This document shows, one piece after another, positions 1-11,100 of a stretch of 64,000 bases of DNA. Below the pieces are notes generated by a model. The model made no database searches and was not told the DNA's origin. It saw nothing but the letters and a program-made list of their open reading frames with translations. Numbering within the stretch: the first letter of the stretch is position 1; every line of letters starts with the position of its first letter. The position numbers were made by a program, and so were the translations under genes. Location: assembly GCF_047675955.1 (NCBI RefSeq), contig NC_132916.1, forward strand, positions 68,441,481-68,505,480, in the 5' to 3' direction. The DNA comes from Chlorocebus sabaeus. Taxonomy: Eukaryota > Chordata > Mammalia > Primates > Cercopithecidae.

Positions 1-394
1 ATTGCTTAACCATCACCCAGTTTCCCAAACTGGAAACCTGGGGTTCATCCAAGGGTCCTCATTCTCTTTCATTCTTTGCATTTCATCACTCACAAAGTCC
101 TACAAATATTCTACTTACAGGTAAATAAAGCATATTAGCCCTGTCACACAGGTATGAAGGGATGGATGGCTGTCAGCGTATAGTAGACGCAATGATAAAT
201 TCTAGCAATGGCTTAGAGCACTTGCATCCTGGCTTTTTGCTCCTGTGTCTAAGAACAAAACCTGTATTCATTCTTCAAATCATGTAAAAGGTTCTCTTTC
301 AAAACAATCTGTCATGTTAGAGTTAAAAAAAATATTACATTAGTTAGGTTGGTTTTGATCAAGAGACTAAAATATCAACTTAAATTAATTGCTA

Positions 395-605
395 ATGATA
401 ATAACCTTTATTTATTGAATATTCATTTAATGTCAGGAACTAAGCACTGTATATGTATTATCATTTTATTTATACAAGTCTTCCCAGAAGTATCCCTGTT
501 TTATAGATAAGAAAACTGGCACTGAGAGAGCTAAAATAGTTTGCACCAGACTGCCCAGTTGGTGGTGGTGAAGCCAGAAAGCATACCCAATTCCATGCTC
601 TGAAT
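395..605 (-). repeat. MIR SINE fragment
   Basis: Diverged match to the reverse MIR pattern: TTTATTGAAT...TTTAATGTCAGGAACTAAGCACTGT, then TTTTATAGATAAGAAAACTGG and a closing 'gagagagctaaaatagtttgcaccagactgcccag' equivalent. Boundaries are approximate. Confidence 0.6.
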
Positions 606-817
606 GAATAATTTCATGTTTTCCAAAGCAATGGCTTCTACTTCTACTGCCATTTCTGTTCTGTTAGTTTCTTTGGTTTTTTTTTTAAGTCACTTTGAGC
701 ACCAATGTTTGAAGGACAGCCAAGAAAAAATAAATGTCAGATTACAAATTAATTTATTCTCTTTGACATTCTAATAAAAGATATGGGAAAACAGGATTTA
801 TTGAAATGAATGGTTAT

Positions 818-1507
818 GGTGTCTTTCTTAGGACATTTTGTGCTGCTTTAATAGAGTACCTGTGACAGGGTAATTTACAGTGATTAGAATATTGGCTCAC
901 AGTCCTAGGGGCTGGGAAGTCCAAGATCAAGGCAGCAGCATTTGGCAAGCATCTTCTTTCCATGTCATCACATGGTGAGAGGTGGAAGGGCAGAGAGCAC
1001 AACAGAGTGAACCTACCCCTGTGAGCCCTTTTTAAAATGGCATTAATCTATTCATGAGGGCAGAGCCTTCACGACTTAAACACCTCCCACTAGGCCCTAC
1101 CTCTCAACACTTTCGCACTGAGGATGAAGTTTTTTCTTTTGTGTTTTGTTTTGTTTTGTTTTGTTTTGTTTTGTTTTTGAGATGGAGTCTTGCTCTATCA
1201 CCCAGGCTGGAGTACAGTGGCATGATCTCGGCTCACCTCAACCTCTGCCTCCCAGGTTCAAGCGATTCTTCTGCCTCAGCCTCCCCAGTAGCTAGGACTA
1301 CAGGCACCTGCCATCACGCCCGGCTAATTTTTCTGTTTTTAGTAGAGATGGGGTTTCACCCTATATGCCAGGCTGGTCTCCAACTCCTGACCTTGTGATC
1401 TGCCTGCCTCGGCCTTCCAAAGTGCTGGGACTACAGGCATGAGCCACCGCACACAGCTGGGATTAAATTTTAACCCATGAATTCTGAGGGACACATTCAA
1501 ACCCTAG
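818..1507 (-). repeat. MLT1-type MaLR LTR, split by an Alu
   Basis: 818-1133 shows GTGCTGCTTTAATAGAGTACC, GGGCTGGGAAGTCCAAGATC and ATTCATGAGGGCAGAGCC, all typical of an MLT1 LTR on the minus strand. The end (GATTAAATTTTAACCCATGA...) resumes at 1459-1507 after the Alu. Confidence 0.75.
1134..1458 (-). repeat. Alu inserted in the MLT1 LTR
   Basis: Full-length Alu in reverse: a T/TTTTG-rich tail (five TTTTG units), GAGATGGAGTCTTGCTC, CCCAGGCTGGAG and GTAGAGATGGGGTTTCACC, ending CACCGCACACAGC. Confidence 0.92.
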
Positions 1508-1589
1508 CAGCATTCTTAATACTTCCAGTATATAGCAAATGTCTTCATTTAACTATACTGAGTATTTTCCAACATTGCGATCATTTCCA

Positions 1590-2010
1590 GCCATTAGAAC
1601 TGAATATTCATTCTTACAGCATATATTATTTGATTGCCTTTTCTGTACTGGGCACTGTACTAAGCACCAAGGATACAAAAGTGAGCAAGGCAATATAGTT
1701 GAGACTAGCTTTTACCAAAATATTGTCTGATGTGCGCAGGAAGTATAATGTTTAAAGTAATATCTGAATTTCTGGAAACTAGATTGGGTATATGGGATTA
1801 TTGTTCAATATACTAAAGAATAAGGTGCAACATGTAAAGTGCTTCCTGATATAGTCTTAAACACTTAGAGAGCTCACATCCAAAGGTGGCCTGACTATCC
1901 CGTTCATTTCCACAAATATTTAAGGAGTGCATTTTATTGTGCTAAGCACCACACAAAATACTAGGGGCTTAATATCAGTCTTCATCTCAAGTATATGAAG
2001 AACTGTCAGA
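1590..2010 (-). repeat. L2-like fragments
   Basis: 1600-1690 (CTGTACTGGGCACTGTACTAAGCACC) and 1893-1975 (TTCATTTCCACAAATATTTAAGGAGTGC...TGCTAAGCACC) resemble the reverse L2/MIR 'atttattgagcacctactatgtgcc' signature. A related segment lies at 2615-2690. Divergence is high. Confidence 0.4.
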
Positions 2011-3249
2011 CCAAAGAGGTATGCATCAGCTCTTTTTTCCTACTGGGACTATAATCAGAGGGAGTGAGCTTAGGACATCATTAGCCATTGAGGCTACTTG
2101 TAGTAGATATTCCTGTCCATCAAGGTAGTTATAATGCTTTCCTAGAAGAGGCCATAGGGATTTTCTTCTCTGTATATTCTTCAAAATTTAAATTTCAGTT
2201 CATCCTACAGGGAAGGTTTGTGTTTGCTCCTGAATTAATGAACCTGGAGTAAGTAGTCTCTCAAATTTCCTTCCAAATTCTTTCTGCCTTTTTCAAGTGG
2301 ATATTTGGATTAGAATATCTGGCTCTTATTCACTTGCTTTACTTAGAACTTTCCCTCTGAGTTATGTTCAGTCAACTAATGTGTGAAAATCTTGTCATTT
2401 TATGAAGAGACTTCTGTTTGGAAGACAAATATCAAAACTTTCAAGAAGACAAGTGGCTGTGTATAAAAATACTTACCTCTCTTCCCATCTGGCAGGCTAG
2501 TAATTATTTGGTAGGCTTCCATTCATGGGCAGCTTCATCAGTAATACATATGTGTGATACAATATAAGGTAAAAACTAATAAGACCATTTGGAGGCCATA
2601 TCCAAAAGGTTACTCTGTGCAGTTCATTTCCACAAACATTTATAGAATGCACTATATTGTCCAGTGTGCCTAGGAACCCGGGGGGGAAAAATAAGGGGTA
2701 AGTCATGAGTTGATTAATACAAACTTGGAGTATATTTAACATCAGATATAATTTATAACATAATATAACTCATTAAGTGTAAAATATAATAGTATAATAA
2801 ATGTAAAATTTAATAGGTAGACCAAGAGTCTTCAGTCTGGATTCTAGAGTAGACTTGCTACCTTGGTTAGGCAACTCGTTCATGGCCTTCTTTGATTCCA
2901 TGAACTGTAAGTTATCTGCCCTCCTTATACAATAGAATGCTTGTAAATTGTAGATGTATGCTGGACACTTTGAAAACCATGAGACATACAAATAGTAAGA
3001 TTAGACTAATAATCAATATGATAATTAATTAGTGAACAATGACACCAACAAATAAAGGACTCATCTCTCAAATTTGTTCTGTTATTCAGAACATATTACT
3101 AATTGGCGTGTATTTTAAATGTGCTGTGATCACCCATAATGGCAGCCAATTCAAACAAGAATGGCTTCCAGTGGCAATCAACTAAAAACCCAGACCGTGG
3201 AAAAATTTTCCCATAAAAATAGATCTTCTCTTATTCAAGATGAGATTTC

Positions 3250-3862
3250 ACACTGTGGAAAACAGTATGGTGGTTCCTCAAAAAATTAAACATAGAATTA
3301 CCATGTGATCCAGCAATTCTACTTTCATGTATATAGCCAAAATAATTGAAAGCAGGCACTTGAATTTGTACACCGGTCCTCAAAGCAGTATTTTTCACAA
3401 TAGCCAAAAGGTGAAAACACAAAAATGTCTATTGACTGATGAATGGATAAACAAAATGTGGTATATACGTAGAATGGACTATCGTTCAGCCTTAAAAAGG
3501 AAGCAAATTTTCACACATGCTACGATATGAATGAAGGAACCTTGAAGATATTATGCTAAATGAAGTATGTTACATATGAAAGGACAAACATTGTATAATT
3601 TCTCTTAGAGAAGGTGCTTGGAATAGTCAAATTATAGAAACAAAAAGTAGAATGGTAGTTGCCAATGGCTGGGAGATAATGGTTATGGGGAGTTGTTTAA
3701 TGGGTAGAGTTTGAATTTGGGAAGATGGAAAAGTTCTGAAGATGGCCAGTGGTCATGGTTACACAGTAACGTGAATGTGCCTAATGCCAGTGAATTGTAC
3801 ACTTAAAAATGGTTAAAATGGCAAATTTTATGTTATGTATTTTACACAATAAAAATGAGATT
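3250..3862 (+). repeat. L1M 3' end (ORF2 C-terminus and 3' UTR)
   Basis: Carries the L1 ORF2-end pattern (CCATGTGATCCAGCAATTCTAC, CACAATAGCCAAAAGG, ATGGATAAACAAAATGTGG) and an L1M 3' UTR ending TACACAATAAAAATG. Reading frames are broken. Confidence 0.85.
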
Positions 3863-4230
3863 TCCTATTTCCCTCTTTGAGAACAAGAATGTAGTCTGTT
3901 GGGTTTTTCTGATAAGTGAGAAACAAAATTTTGACAGTGCTCACTCAGGTTTATAACCACAAAGTAAGGTTTTAAATACCTCCTATTCTGATCAAGTTTA
4001 TCTATGTTTATTACTGGAAGAACTTTTTACCAGAAAGCAATTTGGGGAATCTTTGTGTCTTAAAATGAAGATTACATTATTTTTGATATGATGTTTTTAC
4101 ATAAGTTACTGTATATTTTTTAGTCTAGTCTTTGAAAATTGGCCATCTTTGTACATTAATAGTAACTCCTTAAACCGTAGACTTTTACCAGGCTAAATAA
4201 TAGAAAATTATTGCATCCTTGCATATCACC

Positions 4231-4308
4231 TTTTTTCTTTCTTTCTTTCTTTTTTTTTTTTTTTGAGGTGGAGTGTCGCTCTGTCACCCAGGCTAGAGTG
4301 CATATTAT
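4231..4308 (-). repeat. Short Alu fragment with CTTT-rich tail
   Basis: A CTTT-rich T tract is followed by GAGGTGGAGTGTCGCTCTG and CCCAGGCTAGAGTGCA, then the Alu match stops. This is a 3'-end fragment in reverse. Confidence 0.75.
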
Positions 4309-4448
4309 CTTTTTTCTAAAAAGTTTATTTAACTTGCACGCTGTCTATTATGTTACAAGAGGCAGTTTTAAAAATGAAAACACACATAGGATAAATGAGT
4401 TTTTACTATTTACACATTGGGTTAAAACCAGGATTAATTCATATATGT

Positions 4449-4451
4449 ATT

Positions 4452-4496
<45 letters not shown>

Positions 4497-4497
4497 T
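4449..4497. repeat. (TA)n(CA)n microsatellite
   Basis: TATATATA... runs directly into CACACACA..., next to the T tract of the following Alu. It probably grew from an Alu tail. Confidence 0.95.
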
Positions 4498-4498
4498 T

Positions 4499-4984
4499 CT
4501 TTTTTTTTTTTTGAGACAGGGTCTCACTCTGTTACCCAGGCTGGAGTACAGTGGTGCTAGCATGGCTCACTGTAGCCTCGACTTCCCAGGCTTAAGCAAT
4601 CCTACCACCTCAGCCTCCTGAGTAGCTGGGACTACAGGCAAGCGCCACCATACCCAGCTAATTTTTTATTTTATTTTATTTTATTTTATTTATTTATTTT
4701 TGAAATGGAGTTTTGCTCTTGTTGCCCAGGCTGGAGTGCAATGGCGCTATCTCGGCTCACTGCAACCTCCACCTCCCAGGTTCAAGTGACTCTCCTGCCT
4801 CAGCCTCCCAAGTAGTTGGGATTACAGGTGCCGGCCACCACTCCAGGCTAATATTTTGTATTTTTAGTGGAGACAAGGTCCCCTATGTTGCCCAGGCTGG
4901 TTTTGAACTCCTAGGCTCAAGCGAGTCTCCCGCTTCAGCCTTCTGAAGTGCTGTGGTTATAGGTGTGAACCACCGAACCCAGTC
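4499..4984 (-). repeat. Two nested Alus
   Basis: 4499-4666 is the right arm of an older Alu in reverse (GAGACAGGGTCTCACTCTG...CCCAGCTAATTTTTT). A complete Alu, also reverse, begins there with a TTTTA-rich tail and runs to 4984. The left arm of the older copy is not seen after the inserted one. Confidence 0.85.
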
Positions 4985-5019
4985 ATATATTAATGAAAGA
5001 AGATGTACTTTTCTATGTC

Positions 5020-5285
5020 ACTACCTTCTGGATGCTGTGATGCAAAACAATGAGTCTCACTTTTCCAGGAACTTGTGGGATTGAGAAGGCAGAGAAGCAA
5101 TGGGTGGTCAAGGTGTAGTACGCTAAGCACTCTGGCAGGGTTGTCTTAAGGTCCCCATGGGACAGACATGGTGGGCAAGGAATTAAACTGAAGGTCCAGG
5201 AAAGATTCCTGAAGGAGCTGAGCTGTAGCTGACACTTGAAGGATAAGCAGGAGTTCACACAGGTCAAAGAAAAAGTGCAGATAAC
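5020..5285 (+). repeat. Possible L2 fragment
   Basis: GATTCCTGAAGGAGCTGAGC...GACACTTGAAGGATAAGCAGG resembles the L2 3' region. Weak and diverged. Confidence 0.35.
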
Positions 5286-5607
5286 GTCAAATATCCAGGA
5301 GCCTCTAGCTCATTATTATTTCCACTGAACCCCCATTGCTATGGAAAAAATAATTTGCAAAATGTAGTTTTATCCTGCTTGTTTGCTAAATGTATCAGAT
5401 ACCAAGCCTTTGCATTTTACAAATGAAAAATGTAAAACCTTGAGAATTAAGGTTTCATTTCAGTGACTTTAGCCTGGCCTATGTCATGTGTCTGCTTTCC
5501 CCAGCCTAAAGGAAGCCCATGAAACTAGAGCTCTTTTTCATGGTGTTGGTGTCCCCAAGGTTTGCTGTGAGCTTCACATCACTCCCATGCTTTTCTGCCT
5601 TTAACAG

Positions 5608-5807
5608 TTTCACAACCAAAGAGGAGCTGGGGAAGACAGTGCCTCAGCTACTGACTCCTGGTCTGATGGGTGAATCTTCAGAATCCTTTAGTCCCTCAGA
5701 AGAGGAAGGCCACAGGGAATACCAAGCCAGTGACTCTGACTCCGACGGGCCCGTCTTGTACACTGACGATGAGGACGAAGATGAAGATGAGGATGGCAGT
5801 GGAGAAA
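5608..5807 (+). CDS. PHACTR2: PHACTR2 exon: acidic linker before the C-terminal RPEL repeats
   Basis: Internal coding exon of 200 nt, entered on the third base of a codon and left after the first base of the next (1 + 66 codons + 1). The acceptor is ...TTTAACAG and the donor is AAA|GTAAGA. It encodes F-T-T-K-E-E-L-G-K..., then a Ser/Glu-rich stretch and an acidic run (Y-T-D-D-E-D-E-D-E) built from GAT/GAG/GAC codons. Such acidic, Ser-rich linkers precede the C-terminal RPEL block in PHACTR proteins, which bind G-actin and protein phosphatase 1. The last codon is completed by the next exon to give Ser, so the frame is continuous. If the donor is skipped the frame stops at 5870-5872, directly before an AATAAA. 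The preceding exon lies outside the window, so the identity of the first split codon cannot be read. The paralogue assignment rests on recalled PHACTR2 sequence. Confidence 0.93.
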
Positions 5808-5869
5808 GTAAGACTGTTTTCAAGAGGCAGGGAGAAGCGTGGGTGATAAGCAGAAGCAGCTGCACTTTG

Positions 5870-5880
5870 TAAAGAATAAA
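5870..5880 (+). promoter_or_regulatory. Candidate intronic poly(A) signal just after a read-through stop
   Basis: If the donor at 5808 is not used, the exon frame continues for about 21 residues to TAA at 5870-5872. AATAAA follows at 5875-5880, and a T-rich segment (TGATGTTTTCTTTCCCC) begins about 22 nt further on. This is the arrangement of a composite terminal exon. Use of the site is inference. Confidence 0.35.
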
Positions 5881-6210
5881 AGCCTCATTAGGAACCAGAC
5901 ATCTGATGTTTTCTTTCCCCTCATCCTCCTTTCTCAAATTAGAAATGTGTATATCCTAAAGTTTAGCTTTTGACGGGAGGCCTTTCCAGAAGATGATGTC
6001 ACACGGCTGGATCTGGCCTTTGTCGATGAGCTAGATGAGCTAGATGTGCACATTGGTTTTTGTCCTGAGAATCAAAGCTTTCTAATGACAGAGACCTTTC
6101 TCACTATGACCAAAGAGAGCCTTCCACTCTGGGACCATTCTTGAAGAAAGAAAGGAGTCAGTGCAGATTCTTGGGCTTACTCATTGGAGGTGTTTGAAAT
6201 TTTCACTCAC

Positions 6211-6235
6211 TTTTTTTTTTTTTTTTTTTTTTTTT
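6211..6235. repeat. Poly-T tract (25 T)
   Basis: An uninterrupted T run not attached to a recognisable Alu or L1. Confidence 0.97.
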
Positions 6236-6300
6236 ACTGGGGTTTGTAGAAAGGGGAAGGAGGAATGAATCAAGAATGCCAAATATCTCATTAGCATTAA

Positions 6301-6589
6301 GAGGTCAAGCATGGTGTTTCATGTCTGTAACTTTGGGAGGCTAAGGTGGGTGAATCACTTGAGAACAGGAGTTCGAGACTAGCCTAGCCAACATGGCGAA
6401 GCCCTGTCTTTACTAAAAATACACAAACCAGTCAGGCGTGGTGGTGCACACCTGTCATTCCAGCTGCTCTGGAGGCTGAGGCAGGAGAATCGCTTGAACC
6501 CAGGAGTCAGAAGTTGCAGTGAGCTGAGATCACGCCACTGCACTCCAGCCTGGGAGATACAGTGAGACTCCATCTCAAAAAATAATAAG
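6301..6589 (+). repeat. Alu with 29-bp target site duplication
   Basis: Old Alu (TCAAGCATGGTGTTTCATGTC...CACTCCAGCCTGGGAGATAC). It is flanked by 29-bp direct repeats at 6272-6300 and 6590-6618 that differ at three positions (9, 15 and 19 of the repeat). Confidence 0.92.
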
Positions 6590-7413
6590 AAGAATGCTAA
6601 ATACCTCGTTAGCATTAAAAAACAATCATACTTCCACAATAAGTAAGATAGTAGGCCTTCTAGGAAATACTAATATCATTTATGTATTAAAAATAATGGC
6701 AAAAACCACAATTACTTTTACATCAAGCTAATATAACTTGGAGATCTGGAAAGTGCTTTTATTTTTTTTTTTTAACTTTGAGCAGGATAACATAGGAGGG
6801 AATCACTGTGGGACTGAATTTGTAGATTATGACAAGTTATTAGTGATTAAATGGCACTTTGTCAATCCCTTTTAATTTGCATGGAGCAAAAAAAATAAAT
6901 AAAACCATTATCATCCATGTGGTATTACTTATCATTTGTTGAAATTTTCAGGGTTCTGAGTAATTAAGGGTTAAACATTGGTAGACTCTGCCAGGATGGC
7001 GTCTGAGTAGAGGAAAGGAGGAGACAAGGATTAACTGTCCAGAATAAAAGCAAAGGAACTAAGTTTTCTAAACTTGAAAAAGAAAAAGCATTGTACAATC
7101 ATTCATTTCTATGATCCACCCTCTCAGCAAAATAAACTGCAGCTATCACTTTCCAAACGATGAAGTGAGACTTCTAAGTTTTTTATGGTGTCCCAATATT
7201 TCTCAGAACATTAAAAAGACATAGCTTTTCAGTCTTCTTAAAATGTACTGCATCCAACTCAGTCTTTTTTTCCTTAGGTTAATTAAGATTCTCCTCCTGC
7301 ACGAGGAGAAAGAATTTGGTCTGGGCTCTATTTAAAGTCCATGCCATGTGTAACCCAAGTGCCACTGGCTAAAAGCCTCTCTCTCTGCATTTCTCCTCTT
7401 TTTCAATCCTCAG

Positions 7414-7570
7414 GTGCTTTGGCAAGTAAAATACGCCGGAGGGATACTCTTGCTATCAAACTTGGCAACAGACCATCTAAGAAAGAATTAGAGGACAAAA
7501 ACATCTTGCAGCGTACATCCGAAGAAGAGAGGCAGGAAATCCGACAACAAATTGGAACCAAGTTAGTCAG
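7414..7570 (+). CDS. PHACTR2: PHACTR2 exon: RPEL motif 2 and basic lead-in
   Basis: 157 nt (2 + 51 codons + 2). The acceptor is ...TTTTTCAATCCTCAG and the donor is TCAG|GTAATT. The product reads S-A-L-A-S-K-I-R-R-R-D-T-L-A-I-K-L-G-N followed by R-P-S-K-K-E-L, a textbook RPEL core (R-P-x-x-x-E-L), then E-D-K-N-I-L-Q. RPEL motifs bind monomeric actin in the cleft between subdomains 1 and 3, and the basic K-I-R-R-R belongs to the extended motif. The exon ends in the helix leading into the next repeat (I-G-T-K-L-V-R), with the final Arg codon split AG|G across the intron. Phases match both neighbours exactly. The polypyrimidine tract is good. The donor's +5 is T rather than G, so it is moderate rather than strong. 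Confidence 0.95.
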
Positions 7571-7782
7571 GTAATTGCTGATATTTTAGGGCAGCACTGA
7601 CTAATTTGTATTTTTCTCCTTCCCAAAGCTTCCTACCTAACTGGGGTCATTGTGAATTCCTTATGTCCAGATACATCTGGCCTATTGGGTCTTTTAAAGT
7701 TGGTCTTGCATGATGAACCACTCGAGGAACTTGTCCTTTGGCCCAGCTAGCCAGTGGCTTTCAGGTCACCAAAGCCTATTCC

Positions 7783-8008
7783 AGGGGTCAACAAACTTTT
7801 TTTTAAAGACCAATTGGCAAACATTTCAGGCTTTGCTGGCCAGACAGTCTCTGTTGCAGCTACTCAACTGCACTGCTGTAGCATAAAAGCAGACATAAAT
7901 AATAGATAAACAAATGAGTGTGGCTATGTTCCAATAAAACTTTATTTATTCATAAAGCTGGATTTGGCCTGCAGATCACAGTTTGCTCAACAATCCTGGC
8001 CTAATTTA
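7783..8008 (+). mobile_element. hAT-type non-autonomous DNA transposon relic
   Basis: Starts GGGGTCAACAAACTTTTT, has GGCTTTGCTGGCCAGACAGTC and TTCCAATAAAACTTTATTTA, and ends near CAGTTTGCTCAAC. The terminal inverted-repeat pattern (GGTCxxCAAACT / AGTTTGC) suits a Charlie-group MER element, but I do not assign a family name. A second copy is at 25225-25455. Confidence 0.6.
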
Positions 8009-9228
8009 TGCACTCACTAGCATTCCTGGGAATGCCATGAGGTTCTGCCTTGTGGGCTGTGAGACTGTAGAAATATTAGTTCCCTTCCGTGGTCTGGCTT
8101 CATCCAAGTCAGGTAGCCATAACCCTCTTATCTAAACATCCCCCTTCCGACTTCTAGTAAATGGGTCATCTGACATCTCTTCCTGCCTCCAACCATTGTA
8201 TAGGATTTTTGTTTTTGCCACTGGTGACTTTACAAGTCCCTTAAACTGGCATTTTTAATAGAAGTGAGCATTCATTCATGCCAAAGCAAAGGTCTTATTT
8301 TTGATGATCAGTTTAAGCATATGTGAGAATTAGTTGTTCTGCTGACTTATCTTACTCTGCATACCCAACAGGGTGCATAACTGGGAGAAAGGAGCTGTCT
8401 AGAATCCCAGAGCAGGATTTGGAGGTAGGGGGAAAATTGCTGTCCTTGCTTGGAAGTGGTATAACTGGAGGCAGGATTGACATGGAGGCTGCCGACCATT
8501 TCTCCAGAGGAAGAGTAACCCCTAAGGCACCTCCTTACGGCTGAGTTGTGCAGAAAGGTGTCAGAGGCAGCAGCTGTGGCATCTATCTGAAGGAAAAGCA
8601 CAGCCTACCAGGGAACCTCGGGGGAGGCTTAGAGGGTCTCTCTGTTCCGTAAGCCCTCTTGCAACTCTGGAAGCAATTTGGGAATGTTTACCAGTGGTCT
8701 CTCTCACTGTCATCTTAATTCAGCCCTAACCTGTGACCATTTCTGGCTTCGGGAAAGAGCCAGCAGAAGCAAGAGGGACCAAAGTGATTAACGGTATCAA
8801 GCTGGAAAAACCTACAAGTCTAATCTTGCCATCTTACCAAGGAAAAACAAGGGGCCTCTCTGAGGCCCACAGAGATTAAGGAAATTTCTCAAGGACATGC
8901 AGTTACTGAGTAGCAGAACCAGAATCAGAGTTTCGCTCCTGGGCTCTCTGCCCAATTTTCTTTTGTACACTGTCTCCTGTTTTGTACTTTTTACTCTATG
9001 TAAGAGAGTATATGCTTCTAGGTTTTCTGATTGTTTTATTACTCTTGTTTATGTTTTGCCGTGAAGAAGAATGTAAATCATTGAATAATATTTGCATAAA
9101 ATAGTAATAGTATTATCATAGTAAGGAGTAAAAAAGTGTGAAGTATCATATACCCACCTCGATAAATGTCAAAGTAACCGTAAAGAAAATTTTGTAAGTT
9201 TTTGTTAAAAATCCTAAACAAATGAGGA

Positions 9229-9489
9229 GTTGTAATCCCAGCACTTTGGGAGGCCAAGGCAGGCGGATCACTTGAAGTCAGGAGTTCGAGACCAGCCTGG
9301 CCAACATGGTGAAATACCATCTCTACTAAAAATACAAATATTAGCCAGCCGTGATGACGGGCACCTGTAATCCCAGCTACTCAGGAGGCTGAGGCAGGAA
9401 TTTGGGAGGCAGAGGTTGCAGTGAGCCGAGATCGTACTACTGCACTCCAGCCTGGGCAACAAAGTGAGACTCTATCTCAAAAAACAATT
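9229..9489 (+). repeat. Alu, 5'-truncated, with internal deletion
   Basis: Begins TTGTAATCCCAGCACTTTGG and runs to an A-rich tail. The segment after GAGGCAGGAATTTGGGAGGC lacks the usual 'gaatcgcttgaaccc'. Confidence 0.93.
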
Positions 9490-9529
9490 AAAAAATAAAT
9501 TTTAAAAAATATACTAAATATCTTACTCT

Positions 9530-10760
9530 AGGGAGAAACCCTAAAGTCATTTTCTTTAAAAATAGAAGCAAAGAAAAATGCCTTAACCTTCCTGTGCTAA
9601 AAGTCTGGTCACAATTATTTGTGGTGAAGAAAAGGTATAAATTATACGAAAGATAGACTGTTGTTATACATGGTTATATACCTAGAAAACTTTAAAAACT
9701 GATGCCAAATTGCTATATATAATAATTTCAGCAGGTTTGCTTGATGTAAGATTAACCTAAAAAATCAACATTATATTTATATAACATTGATACATAGAAG
9801 AAATCTCCCACAATGAAAAGGGAGATTGCAGTCACAGCAATAGCAACGACCACATTTTAAACACTTAACTCTTCACTTCACTCCAGGCCCAAGAAATCCA
9901 TTTCCAGGAAATCATAGTGGAAGGAATGAAGGAATATATAACTAAATGGAAAGAGAGTGAACATTTTTACCAATGAAGAAAAATCAGCAGACAGGTTAAT
10001 CAAATGGGTAGCATGAAGTTTGAAGGACAATGGGTGTACTTTATAGAATCAAAGCATAATGGATTCATTCCATAAAATGAAACCTAATAGAAATAAATGT
10101 CACCTTTTTCAGTGTGGGCCAAAGAAAACCATCTGCCAAGATAGGATGGGAGGTCTGTGGCCACAGATTGAAAAGATGTTTGGGGCTGTGATAAATGTAA
10201 TGAAAATCATCATGAACACAACCATTGTGAGAGGTGGCTATTCAACATCCAAGTATGGGCTTATCCAGAACTAGCAGAAATACAGTCATAGGACAAGGCA
10301 GGAAAGAGCTCCTCCTTGGCCCTCATCTGTGAAACAGAGCTAACTAACCCAAGAGCTTGGGAGGATTAAAGGAGATGATACACTAATGGTTCTTTAGTAT
10401 CTGGGTCATAGCAGGCCCTCAGAAAAATTAAATTTCTTATTATTCATTTAAATTATTATACATCAGTTAAACTAGTAAAGCACATTTAAAAATTAAACCC
10501 AATGTTGGCAAATTTGTGAGCAAGTAGGACACATATACATTGCCCTTTTTCAGTATTTCTGAAGAACAGTTTAACAATATGATAAGAGAATTATGAAGCG
10601 GTCTGTTTCTTTGCATGGTAATTCCGTTTGGTAACTACATAAAAAGTAAATAATCCAAAGGGGGAAAATGCTATATTTTACAAAGATGTTTTTTACAAAG
10701 ATATTTATAGTAATGATAAATTAAAACAAACCAGTGTTCAAAAACAAGGGACCAATGAAG
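9530..10760 (+). repeat. Old L1-like and MIR-like segments
   Basis: 9560-9900 and 10500-10760 resemble diverged L1 ORF2/3' regions (AATGTTGGCAAATTTGTGAGC...ACATATACATTGCCC...ATATTTATAGTAATG). 10318-10440 resembles MIR (CTCATCTGTGAAACAGAGC...GAGGATTAAAGGAGATGAT). No intact frame. Confidence 0.4.
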
Positions 10761-10871
10761 AACACTGTGAGAAGCTGACACTGTGGAATCCCATAAAGTA
10801 CCAGTTTTCTAAAGACTTCATCAAGGATGCCCTGGAAATGATACATAGGCATCTACTGGAAGAACCAGGAA

Positions 10872-10961
10872 AGTGTAGGTGTGTGTCTGGGCTGGGATGG
10901 GAGTGTAGGTGTGTGTTTGGGCTGAGATGTGAGTATAGGTGTGTGTTTGGGCTGGGATGGG
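10872..10961. repeat. 30-bp minisatellite, three copies
   Basis: Three tandem 30-mers at 10872-10901, 10902-10931 and 10932-10961. Each has AGGTGTGTGT(C/T)TGGGCTG(G/A)GAT, with two to five differences between copies. G-rich on this strand. Confidence 0.95.
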
Positions 10962-11100
10962 AGGAGGCTTCTCCATCCCAGATCTAACCATCCAACTAAG
11001 ACAGCTTCTGTCTCTCTTACAGATTAGGATTCCACTACAACCCCCAAAAGTTCGAAAGCCTTGATAAATACATAGACTATATCTGTCAAAAATGTCAGTG

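Larger units (their letters stand above)
1..5607 (+). other. PHACTR2: PHACTR2 intron (3' part): repeats, no exon seen
   Basis: No coding exon is evident before 5608. The stretch holds a MIR, an MLT1 LTR split by an Alu, two L2-like segments, an L1M 3' end, nested Alus and a TA/CA microsatellite. The remainder (for example 1-390, 1510-1880, 3860-4230) is AT-rich unique-looking sequence in which I recognise nothing. Confidence 0.75.
5808..7413 (+). other. PHACTR2: PHACTR2 intron, 1606 bp
   Basis: Canonical GTAAGA...CAG intron. It contains a 25-nt T tract and one + strand Alu with a long target duplication. The rest is unique AT-rich sequence; nothing gene-like was seen. Confidence 0.9.

Noticed and set aside
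337..352. MADE1/mariner end (TTAGTTAGGTTGG)
   Set aside because: Only a short resemblance. No opposite inverted end within a reasonable distance.
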